From an uncultured Oscillospiraceae bacterium (GTDB lineage Bacteria > Bacillota > Clostridia > Oscillospirales > Acutalibacteraceae): 64,000 bases of DNA. Of the stretch, positions 48,107 to 56,003 are shown piece after piece. The stretch spans positions 102,076-166,075 of the forward strand of contig CABQLY010000002.1 of assembly GCA_902465155.1 (NCBI GenBank), in the 5' to 3' direction. Within the stretch, counting starts at the first letter, position 1. Each line of letters opens with the position of its first letter. The notes beneath the pieces were generated by a model. That model searched no databases and was not told where the DNA came from. It was given only the letters and a program-made list of their open reading frames with translations. The position numbers and the translations under genes were made by a program.

Positions 48107-49558
48107 ATGATTGAAAGAAAAAACAAACGGAGCGCGCGAATTGGTATTTTTGCGGTGGCGCACGGTGTTTACTGGGCGCAGTTTCCCGGTTTGGAGGACC
48201 GCATTTTAGGCTTTCACGCCGACGCCCAAAAGCTGATTGCCGCAAACGATGTTGAATTAATTGATTACGGCATGGTAGACAGCAGCGAAAAGGCTTACAA
48301 GGTTTTGCAAAAAATGCAGGGTGACGCGTTAGATGTTATTTTTTGCAACATGGTTACCTACGCTACCTCCTCGGTTTACGCGCCAATTATTCGGGATTTA
48401 AATGTACCTATGGTGCTGCTGGCGCTGCAGCCGCTGGATGCGTTAGATTGCTCGAAAGCCAACACCTTTATGCAGCTGGAAAATGACGCGATTTGCGCCG
48501 TTCCTGAATTTGTTTGCGTTGCCAACCGGTTAGACCGCAAAATTCGCGATGTTATTATTGGCGTGTTGTACGACGACGAAAAGGTGCAGGCCGAAATTGC
48601 CGAGTGGTGTGATATTGCCAAGGTGCTGCACGATTTAAAGGGCGCCCGCATGGGCTTAATGGGCCATGTTATGGAGGCGATGTACGATATGCACGCCGAC
48701 CCCACTGCCATTTCGGCCGCCTTTGGGGTACATGTGCCGCTGCTTGAAATTGAGGACGCTGTTGAGGCGTATAACGAGGTTACAGACGCCGAAATTGCCG
48801 CCAAAAAAGAGATTATTGTGCGGGAATTTGATATGCCGGAGCCCAAAAGCGACCCGGTTACCGTGAAGCTGACCGAAAAGGACCTGCACGAGGCCGCTAA
48901 AACCGCCGCCGCATTAGACCATTTAATTGAAAAATTTCACCTAACCGGCTTGGCCTACTATTACGAGGGGCAGCCCGGCAGTATTCAGCGCCATGTTGCC
49001 AGCTCATTTATTGTAGGGAATTCTATTTTAAACGCACAGGGCTTTCCCATGTGCGGGGAGTACGATATTAAAACCTGCATTGCCATGCTTATTATGGACC
49101 GCTTAGACATTGGCGGCAGCTTTGCCGAGTTCCACCCGTTTGGCTTTAAGGAGGACTACATTTTTGTAGGCCACGACGGCCCCCACCACATGCGCATTGC
49201 CGAGGGCAAGCCGGTGGTTCGCAGCCTGTTAAAGTACCACGGTAAACCCGGCTGCGGTGCCTCGGTTGAATTTAAATTAAAAGAGGGCCCTATTACCATG
49301 CTGGGCATTACGCAGGGCAAAAACGGGCAATTTAAGTTTATTATTGGCGAGGGCGAATCTAAAAAAGGCCCCATTCCGCCAACCGGAAACACCAATACCC
49401 GCGGCTATTTTGAGCCCAACACCCGTGCCTTTATTAAAAAATGGGTTATGGAGGGCCCCACCCACCACTATGCGTTGGGCATTGGCCACCACGCGGCAAC
49501 CCTGAAAAAAATTGCCGATATTTTAGGCATTGAGGCCGAAATTGTAAAAGGCGAATAA
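48107..49558 (+). CDS. L-arabinose/L-fucose isomerase family protein
   Basis: 483 aa, of the L-arabinose isomerase/L-fucose isomerase C-terminal family. Motifs include GRMGLMGHVM-like DLKGARMGLMGHVMEAMYD, VPMVLLALQPLDALD, and the C-terminal metal-binding GDD-type replacement IGHHAATLKKIADILGIE. Sequence length and order fit AraA-like proteins (about 490 aa), but the exact sugar cannot be read. It has a good GGAGG site and ends an operon with the unknown 822-aa protein. Predicted to isomerise an aldose to a ketose in the cytoplasm with Mn(II). Confidence 0.75.
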   Translation: MIERKNKRSARIGIFAVAHGVYWAQFPGLEDRILGFHADAQKLIAANDVELIDYGMVDSSEKAYKVLQKMQGDALDVIFCNMVTYATSSVYAPIIRDLNVPMVLLALQPLDALDCSKANTFMQLENDAICAVPEFVCVANRLDRKIRDVIIGVLYDDEKVQAEIAEWCDIAKVLHDLKGARMGLMGHVMEAMYDMHADPTAISAAFGVHVPLLEIEDAVEAYNEVTDAEIAAKKEIIVREFDMPEPKSDPVTVKLTEKDLHEAAKTAAALDHLIEKFHLTGLAYYYEGQPGSIQRHVASSFIVGNSILNAQGFPMCGEYDIKTCIAMLIMDRLDIGGSFAEFHPFGFKEDYIFVGHDGPHHMRIAEGKPVVRSLLKYHGKPGCGASVEFKLKEGPITMLGITQGKNGQFKFIIGEGESKKGPIPPTGNTNTRGYFEPNTRAFIKKWVMEGPTHHYALGIGHHAATLKKIADILGIEAEIVKGE

Positions 49559-49627
49559 GCTTTTTGCGGTGCCGCTTTTAACGCGCTGCCGCAGCTGTGC
49601 TTTAAAGCCGTAGTGTTGCTTAATTTT

Positions 49628-49666
49628 AAAACCGCCGAATTGCAGCTTTTGCAGCCCGGCGGTTTT
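49628..49666 (+). terminator. Terminator after the isomerase-like gene
   Basis: AAAACCGCCG (49628-49637) pairs with CGGCGGTTTT (49657-49666). Confidence 0.75.
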
Positions 49667-49707
49667 AAAGCTTTTAAGGCCGTAGCCGGTTTAAAAGTAG
49701 GCCAAAC

Positions 49708-49740
49708 AAAGAACCACCTGCTTTTAGCGGGTGGTTCTTT
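49708..49740. terminator. Bidirectional terminator hairpin
   Basis: AAAGAACCACC (49708-49718) pairs with GGTGGTTCTTT (49730-49740); it sits between convergent genes and is T-rich on both ends. Confidence 0.78.
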
Positions 49741-49743
49741 GCG

Positions 49744-49968
49744 TTAAAAAATGCGGTGCCCGTAAAAATAAAGGCCGCCTTGCTCTAAGCTTACCGGCTC
49801 GCTGGTTGGGGCGCCCTTGTTTTGCAAAATTTTGTTTTCGCAGTAGCCAAAGCCAAACAGCACCGCCAAAGTGCAGCTAAGCAGCAGGGCCGTAACCGTA
49901 AAGGCCCTGCCAAACCAGTAAAGCTTTGTTTTGCGGGTGGTTTTGTTTTTGTGTTTCGTTTGTTTCAT
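49744..49968 (-). CDS. Small membrane protein coupled to gpr
   Basis: 74 aa. Basic N-terminus (MKQTKHKNKTTRKTKLYW) then one hydrophobic helix (AFTVTALLLSCTLAVLFGFGYC), and a short outside tail. It begins directly after the gpr stop codon (TAG-ATG), so it is probably coupled to gpr translation and expressed in the forespore. It resembles no family I know. A role in spore germination or maturation is suggested only by position. Confidence 0.6.
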   Translation of the reverse strand: MKQTKHKNKTTRKTKLYWFGRAFTVTALLLSCTLAVLFGFGYCENKILQNKGAPTSEPVSLEQGGLYFYGHRIF

Positions 49969-50826
49969 CTAATCTAACATTTGGCTTAGCAGCTCAGGCT
50001 CTAAATCTGGCTGCAGGGCGGTATTTAGGCAATTGGCTAAGAATTTAGAGGCACGGGCAATAATTAAATCAATCTCCCTTGGGGTAACAATCATTTTTCT
50101 GCCTTCCGGCTCAGCTACATCGTCCTTACCAATTAGGTCGTATATTAGGGTCGAAGCGTCTACCACCGTTGGCACCCCAACCGCAATAACAGGTACGCCC
50201 AGGGTTTTGCGGCTAAGCTCGTTGCGGGCGTTGCCAACCCCGGCACCCGGCTCAATGCCCGAATCGGCAATTTGCACCGTGCAGCCCAACCGCTCAATCC
50301 GGCGGGAGGCTAAAGCGTCTACCGCAATTACGGCGGTGGGTTTAATTTTTTGGGCAACGCTTTTAATAATCTCGGCGGTTTCAATGCCGGTTTGCCCTAA
50401 AACGCCGGGGGCCAATACCGCCACCGAGCGCGCCTTGCTTAACCCGGCGGCCTCGGCCAGCTCTTTGCCAATGTGCCGGGTGGCAAAAATGTTGGCGGCG
50501 GTTTTGGGGCCTAAGGCGTCCGGCGTAATTTTAGTGTTGCCAAGCCCGGCAACCAAAACGGTGCCCCCAAACGGCAAAAAGGCTTTTAGCTCGCCGGCTA
50601 CCGCTTGCACCTGCTCCAAGGTTGGAACATCCCGCGAGAAGGGGGGAGTTTGCACCGTAATGTAGGTGCCAACCGGTTTACCTAACGCCGCGGCGCCCTC
50701 GGCGGTTTTTACAACAATTTTATCTACAATAACGCCGTTTTTCTTTGTTACGGTACTTTCAACGCCGCGCGGTTTTTCGGCGCAAAGCTCCTGCTGTTCA
50801 ACGGCTAAGTCGGTTCTAATTTGCAT
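49969..50826 (-). CDS. gpr: Germination protease GPR
   Basis: 285 aa. N-terminus IRTDLAVEQQE (autoprocessing region), VAGLGNTKITPDALGPKTA near residue 95, APGVLGQTGIETAEI near 138, AVDALASRRIERLG and PVIAVGVPTVVDASTL near 210 are the conserved GPR blocks. It degrades small acid-soluble spore proteins at germination. Atypical aspartic protease-like family. Good ribosome site (AAGGGGTG). It is firm evidence for an endospore-forming lineage. Confidence 0.95.
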   Translation of the reverse strand: MQIRTDLAVEQQELCAEKPRGVESTVTKKNGVIVDKIVVKTAEGAAALGKPVGTYITVQTPPFSRDVPTLEQVQAVAGELKAFLPFGGTVLVAGLGNTKITPDALGPKTAANIFATRHIGKELAEAAGLSKARSVAVLAPGVLGQTGIETAEIIKSVAQKIKPTAVIAVDALASRRIERLGCTVQIADSGIEPGAGVGNARNELSRKTLGVPVIAVGVPTVVDASTLIYDLIGKDDVAEPEGRKMIVTPREIDLIIARASKFLANCLNTALQPDLEPELLSQMLD

Positions 50827-50947
50827 TTATTGCACCCCTTGTCGGCATTTTGGCCGGTAGGGGGCAAATTGCCTACCGCCAAAGCCGGTTTATATAATTA
50901 ATACTTCATAATTAATATTTATTATTGGCCGTTAAAAGCAAAAAATA

Positions 50948-50974
50948 CCCGGCCGCCGTAAAACGGCAGCCGGG
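50948..50974 (-). terminator. Terminator after the SGNH lipoprotein gene
   Basis: CCCGGCCGCCG and CGGCAGCCGGG form the stem; on the minus strand it runs into TATTTTTTGC. Confidence 0.85.
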
Positions 50975-51008
50975 CTCCCCAAAAAAGTAAATCTATTTAA
51001 AATTAAAG

Positions 51009-52634
51009 TTATTTGTGAACAACGCCAATACCGTAAAAATAAATGGGCGACCAGTAGCCGTAAATTTTAATTTCGGCTTTAACCGCACCGGCCGGGGCCG
51101 TAACGGTAGAAAAACGGTAGGCTTTCATTGCGTCGGGTATGGTGCCGTAGGTCGGCTTTTTTTGTGCTAAAATATTGCCGTCTTTATCGTAAAAAACAAT
51201 TAGTAAGGGCGAAATATCTTTTAAAGCCGGCGTGGTAGGAACGGTAAATTTCGGTGCGCCGGGCCGGAAGTAAAAGTCTACACTGCTGTTGGCGCTAACG
51301 GTTGGTAAATTTACCTCTAAGTACAGCGGGTTGGTTTCCAGCTCTTTATCCTCTTTTTTGCCGGTGGTAGAAATGTAGTGGTTGTAGGTTTGCAGCGAGG
51401 GGGCAACCGCCGAAAGAACCGTGCTGTTTGTTTTTGGCGTGTTGTAATTGTAGCCGTTTTTGCGTAAATTGTTTAAATCGGCGCTGTCGCCAATAAATTT
51501 GTATTGGGTCTTGCCGTCAATTATATCGGTTACGCTGTAAAACTCGGTGTTTAAATAGCGGGTGCTGCCGTAATAGGTTTTGGCTTGAACCGCCGGGGCA
51601 GTAGTGCTAATGCTTTTTAAGTTCTTTTCGGTTTTGGTAAGCAGCGCCATAATGCAGCCGGCCAAATTGCCGCAGCCGGCCGCGTTCATGTAGGTGTTCG
51701 TGTCGGAAAATACACCCCAGTTTAACAAAGGCTTATCACCGGTTTGGGCTACTTGAATGGTGGTGTTAATAACCTCCCATATAGCGGTTTCAAAATCAAC
51801 AACCGGCACACCGTAGTAGGCGCAAATCTTTTTTTGCAAATTGGCGCTGGTGTTAATGGCGCCGGCCGAAGTAATGCTCATGGTGTAGGCGTTATTTTCG
51901 GCGCCGGTAAGCAGCAGGTTTACCACTGCGGCGTTGCTGCCTTTCAGCAGCTTCATTAAAATGGCGTCAAACGCAATAGAGTTGGTAATGGTGCTGTTTT
52001 CAAACGCATCCTGAACCGAAAAATCTAAAAAGATAATATCGGGGTTATAATCTAAAACCTTTTGCTTTAAAAGGGTGGTGGCGTTTACCGAGGTAAGGCC
52101 CGAATACCCCGAATAAACCATTTTAATGTTGGCCTTGGGGTAGGCCGCGCAAAGCTTTTGGTAGGTAAGCGCGGGGTAAGAATCGGTGGGGGAAGAATAG
52201 GTGTCGTTCGCGGTATTTTCACCGCCAAAAAACACAACCGTTACATTCTGGCCCTTTTGCAGCTTGCGAATAGCGTTTGCTAAGCGCACCGAATTGCCAC
52301 CGCTGCTTGCAACCGATTTTTCAAACAAAGCCTGATAACTGCCACCTTTTACCGATTCAGCCCGTTGCTGCATAGGGGTAAGCTTTACGCCCGGTTCTTC
52401 GGTAATGGGCTCCTCCGGCTCGGTGGGGTATACTTCGCTGGCTTCGTCGCTCGGGTCTACAATTGGCTCCTGATCCTCACTTTCAAGGTCTGCCGGCTCC
52501 GAAACTGTCGAGGCGTCTGCCGCAGCAGAGGAGCTGCTTTTTTTGCCGTTGTTGGTTTTTGCCGTGTTTTTACCGCAGGCAGTAAGTGCCAGCAGCATTG
52601 AAAGTGCTAGTACAATTGCTAATAATTTTTTCAT
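51009..52634 (-). CDS. Lipoprotein with degenerate SGNH-hydrolase fold
   Basis: 541 aa. Lipoprotein signal with lipobox LLALTACGK (Cys near residue 21), a Ser/Ala and Glu/Pro-rich linker (residues about 30-85), then an SGNH-like domain. Block I reads FFGGENTAND instead of GDS(L/I), with no catalytic Ser. Block III reads LDFSVQDAFEN instead of GxND, and the DxxH of block V is replaced by SDTNTYMNAAG. The C-terminal 200 residues form a beta-rich domain. So the fold is retained but the active site is missing, suggesting a binding pseudo-enzyme at the cell surface. It sits between the gpr and spoVB-type genes on the same strand. Confidence 0.72.
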   Translation of the reverse strand: MKKLLAIVLALSMLLALTACGKNTAKTNNGKKSSSSAAADASTVSEPADLESEDQEPIVDPSDEASEVYPTEPEEPITEEPGVKLTPMQQRAESVKGGSYQALFEKSVASSGGNSVRLANAIRKLQKGQNVTVVFFGGENTANDTYSSPTDSYPALTYQKLCAAYPKANIKMVYSGYSGLTSVNATTLLKQKVLDYNPDIIFLDFSVQDAFENSTITNSIAFDAILMKLLKGSNAAVVNLLLTGAENNAYTMSITSAGAINTSANLQKKICAYYGVPVVDFETAIWEVINTTIQVAQTGDKPLLNWGVFSDTNTYMNAAGCGNLAGCIMALLTKTEKNLKSISTTAPAVQAKTYYGSTRYLNTEFYSVTDIIDGKTQYKFIGDSADLNNLRKNGYNYNTPKTNSTVLSAVAPSLQTYNHYISTTGKKEDKELETNPLYLEVNLPTVSANSSVDFYFRPGAPKFTVPTTPALKDISPLLIVFYDKDGNILAQKKPTYGTIPDAMKAYRFSTVTAPAGAVKAEIKIYGYWSPIYFYGIGVVHK

Positions 52635-52793
52635 AATGTTCTCCCTACTTTTTAATTATTTTTGGCTAACAGCTTCTCCCAAAGCCGGCACTGCCGAAAA
52701 AAGGCAGTAACAGCGCAAAAATTACTATATACATTATATACTACCGAATAAAAACATAAAAGTCTAAATTTTTTAGGATTTTGCACTAAAAAT

Positions 52794-54350
52794 TTAAACC
52801 GTTTGTTTGTGGTTGCCGCAAGGTTTTGTTTTGCCGTTTTTTAGCATTAACACCCTGCCGGGCTTTAGGTAGCCAAAAGCAAATAGCTGCAGCAAGTAGC
52901 AAAAACAAATTACCGCCGCGTTCACCGCGGTGTAGGCCAAATTGTTTTTTAAAAGCGGCGCGCAAACCAAGTGGGCGGTAAGGCCCGAAACGGCCGCAAA
53001 AATAAAGGGGACTACCGCTAAACGCAGGCTGCTAAAATGGGCGTTTGTTACTTTTTTAATACGCGCAAGGGCCAGTACGGTTGTAAAAATATTGCTAAAA
53101 AACATAACCCCTAAAAAGCCTAACATACCGGCCTGCGGCACGGCAAACAGCACTAAAATAATGCGCAGGGCCGAATCTATAACGCAATTGCGCAGCAGTG
53201 TTTTTTGCTGGTCTAAGCCCTTTAAAATGCCGTCGGTTATTAAATCTAAATACATAAACGGAATTAACGGGGCCAAGGCGCGCAGCAGCCAGCCAACCTC
53301 GCCGCTTTGGTAAATAAGCAGCCCCAGCTGCCCGCTGCAGCAAAAAAACACCGCCACCACCGGCAGGCAGGAAAGCATTGTAACCCCAAAAACCTTGTGG
53401 ACGGCACGCTGTACGGCCGGGGTGTTGCCTTTGGCGGCCGCCTCGGTAATTTCGGGCACCAGCAGGGTAGAAACCGCCGAGAGCAACGAGGCCGGAAACA
53501 ACAGCAGCGGCAGCGCCATGCCTTTAACCGCACCAAACTGCGAAAGGGCGTTTTGTTTGTTGCCGGTGTAGGCGGCAAGGCACAAGGGGGTTACAACATT
53601 TTCTACCGTTCGCAGTGCCGTATGCAGGTAGCGGCCGGCCGAAATGGGAAAAGATATTCTAAAAATTTCTAATACTGCGGCGCGTTTTTTTAAAACGGGA
53701 GCCTGCTGCACCAGCCTTCGCTTATCTTTTTGGTAGCAAATTGCAATAAAAAGGGTAAAAACAGCCTCGGCCGCACAGTCGCCTAACATAACAACGGCCG
53801 CCAACTGCCCTAACTCGGCGCCCGAAAACCGTGCCATTAAAGCAATTGTAACCGCAATGCGAACCAGCTGCTCTAAAATTTGGCCAAGGCTGCCCGGCAA
53901 GCTGCGGCGCCGCGCTGTAAAATAGCCCCGCACGCAGGCTGAAACCCCTAAAAACGGCAGGCTAAGGGGCAAAATGCGAATGGCCGGTTCGGCTTGCGGC
54001 TGCGCCAGCAGGCTTTTGGCAATAAAGCCCCCAAACAGCCGCAGCAGCGCCGCGGTTACCCCTGCACACAAAAGCGAGAGCAGCACCGCCGCCCTTACCG
54101 CCCGAAAGCCGCCGCGCGGGTCGCCTACGGCAAGGCGCTCGGTTACTACACGGGTTACAGCGGTGCAAATGCCGGTAGAGGCAAAGGTAGAGGCCAAAAT
54201 GTAAACCGAAAAAACAATTTGGTACAGGCCAATGCCCTCGGCCCCAATTTTGCCGGTTAACCAAATGCGAAAAACAATGCCAATAGAGCGCAGCAGCAGG
54301 GCTGTTACCGTTAAGATCAGCGTGTTTTTAATAAATAAAACCTTTTTCAT
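52794..54350 (-). CDS. SpoVB/MurJ-type lipid flippase (MOP superfamily)
   Basis: 518 aa, about 12-14 transmembrane helices. Start KNTLILTVTALLLRSIGIVFRIWLTGKIGAEGIGLYQ is the family block of stage V sporulation protein B. It belongs to the polysaccharide-export/lipid II flippase superfamily. Neighbouring gpr supports a sporulation role in cortex synthesis, but a MurJ-like flippase for growth is possible. GGGGTGAAAGA precedes the ATG. Confidence 0.82.
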   Translation of the reverse strand: MKKVLFIKNTLILTVTALLLRSIGIVFRIWLTGKIGAEGIGLYQIVFSVYILASTFASTGICTAVTRVVTERLAVGDPRGGFRAVRAAVLLSLLCAGVTAALLRLFGGFIAKSLLAQPQAEPAIRILPLSLPFLGVSACVRGYFTARRRSLPGSLGQILEQLVRIAVTIALMARFSGAELGQLAAVVMLGDCAAEAVFTLFIAICYQKDKRRLVQQAPVLKKRAAVLEIFRISFPISAGRYLHTALRTVENVVTPLCLAAYTGNKQNALSQFGAVKGMALPLLLFPASLLSAVSTLLVPEITEAAAKGNTPAVQRAVHKVFGVTMLSCLPVVAVFFCCSGQLGLLIYQSGEVGWLLRALAPLIPFMYLDLITDGILKGLDQQKTLLRNCVIDSALRIILVLFAVPQAGMLGFLGVMFFSNIFTTVLALARIKKVTNAHFSSLRLAVVPFIFAAVSGLTAHLVCAPLLKNNLAYTAVNAAVICFCYLLQLFAFGYLKPGRVLMLKNGKTKPCGNHKQTV

Positions 54351-54498
54351 TCTTTCACCCCGTTATAACTAAGGTATGGCCGGTTTTGGGGTTTTAGAAT
54401 TTTTACATAAAATTTAAGGCGGGCGCATAGTTTTAAATTACAGCGTTGGCAAACCAAGTGTGTTTGCAAAAATTTCTAATTTATTTATTTACAAAGCC

Positions 54499-54527
54499 TT
54501 GCAATTGGGGCGCAAAAATTGTAAAAT
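54499..54527 (+). promoter_or_regulatory. Promoter of the GHL10 lipoprotein gene
   Basis: TTGCAA at 54499-54504, 17-bp spacer, TAAAAT at 54522-54527. Confidence 0.65.
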
Positions 54528-54563
54528 AGTATTATTAATTGCGTTTTAAACCGGGGTGATTTA

Positions 54564-55979
54564 TTGAACTTTGCAAAAATTTGCCGAATTTTGGCCGTGG
54601 CGGTTTTGTGCCTTGTCCTTAGCCTTGGCGCCTGCGGGTGCCAAAGCGGCAGCAAAGCCGCAGCTTCTACCGGTTTAGCCGCAAGCACCCAAAGCGCCGC
54701 CAGCCTTGCCTCAACGGCCGAGCTCGAGCAATCGGCGCTGTTAAGCTCGGCTGTTTCCAGCACCCCGGCGCAAAGCAGCTCTCTTAGCGCGGTAAGCCGC
54801 GCGGGCTCTGCCCCGGCAAGCAGCAGGGCTTCTTCTAAAAACACTTCCTCTAAAGCCGTTAGCTCTAATTTGCCGGTGCAAAGCAGCAGCTATTTAAAGG
54901 GCGTTTGGCTTTCGTGCTACGATATTGCCGGTTTAGGCGTTAAGGGCTTAAACGCCGCGGCGTTTAAGCAAAAGGCCGCCGCGGTTATGAAAACCGTTCG
55001 CAGCGCCGGCTATAACGCTGTTTTTTGCCATGTTCGCGCATTTGGCGACGCTTATTACCCCTCTAAGTACTTTCCGTTTACCGCGGCGTTTACCGGCGTG
55101 GCCGGGCAATCTCCGGGGTACAACCCCTTAGCCATTTTGCTGCAGGCGGCCAAAGCAAACGGCCTTGCCTTTCACGCTTGGATTAACCCCTACCGGGTGC
55201 GGCTAAACAAAAACTCGCCGCCGCTGAGCGAAAACGACCCGGCAAAAAAGTGGTTAACCGACGGCAGCGAAAACGCCTGCTACGCCGGCAACGGCATTTA
55301 CTACAACCCCGGCAGCGCGGCGGTTCGGCAGCTGGTTTTAAACGGGGTGGAGGAAATTTTAAAAAACTACAAGGTAGACGGTATTCATTTTGACGATTAT
55401 TTTTACCCTACCACCGGCGCTGAATTTGACCAAAAAACCTACGCCGCCAGCGGCAAAAAAACAACGCTTGAAAACTGGCGCCGCAACAATGTTAATATTT
55501 TAATTAGCAGTACCTGGCGCCTTTGCAAAAAATACGGGGTAAAATTCGGCGTTAGCCCCTCGGGCCATTTGCCAAACGGATATAACGATAAAAACTACAC
55601 CCAACAGTATGCCGATTTAAAACTGTGGCTTACCGCCGCAGGATATGTAGATTACTTAGCCCCGCAGCTGTACTGGGGTTACAGTAACCCCACCAAGGCT
55701 GTGCAATACGCCGAATTATTAAAAGGCTGGTGCAGCTTAAAGCGGGCGCCCGGTGTTCAGCTTTACATTGGCCTTGCGGGGTACAAAATTGGCAGCACAA
55801 ATGCTGCCGATAAAGCCGATTATTGTTCCGGCAATTTGCTGGCACGCCAAACAAAGGACGCCGCAGCAGCAGGGTGCAACGGGGTTATTAATTTTTCGTA
55901 CGGCGACTTAGTGAAAACCGACGCTGCACACCAAAGCGAAAACAAAGCGCTGAAATTGGCGCTGGAACAACTAAAATAA
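54564..55979 (+). CDS. Glycosyl hydrolase-like 10 (GHL10/YngK-type) lipoprotein
   Basis: 471 aa. TTG start with GGGGTGA upstream. Lipobox GACGC near residue 25, a Ser-rich linker (about 30-115), then a TIM-barrel GHL10 domain: GVWLSCYDIAGLG near residue 115, HVRAFGDAYYPSKYFP near 160, FHAWINPYRVRL near 205, YKVDGIHFDDYFYP near 275 and GVSPSGHLPNGY near 330. Family members are putative glycoside hydrolases acting on the cell wall; substrate is not known. It is followed 15 bp later by a cell-wall amidase gene, suggesting a joint role in peptidoglycan turnover. Confidence 0.85.
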   Translation: MNFAKICRILAVAVLCLVLSLGACGCQSGSKAAASTGLAASTQSAASLASTAELEQSALLSSAVSSTPAQSSSLSAVSRAGSAPASSRASSKNTSSKAVSSNLPVQSSSYLKGVWLSCYDIAGLGVKGLNAAAFKQKAAAVMKTVRSAGYNAVFCHVRAFGDAYYPSKYFPFTAAFTGVAGQSPGYNPLAILLQAAKANGLAFHAWINPYRVRLNKNSPPLSENDPAKKWLTDGSENACYAGNGIYYNPGSAAVRQLVLNGVEEILKNYKVDGIHFDDYFYPTTGAEFDQKTYAASGKKTTLENWRRNNVNILISSTWRLCKKYGVKFGVSPSGHLPNGYNDKNYTQQYADLKLWLTAAGYVDYLAPQLYWGYSNPTKAVQYAELLKGWCSLKRAPGVQLYIGLAGYKIGSTNAADKADYCSGNLLARQTKDAAAAGCNGVINFSYGDLVKTDAAHQSENKALKLALEQLK

Positions 55980-56003
55980 GCAGGATTTTTTGAGGTGGAA
56001 CCG

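Noticed and set aside
50033..50665. 210-aa plus-strand reading frame opposite gpr
   Set aside because: It is an antisense shadow of a clear gpr gene with no own ribosome site or family.
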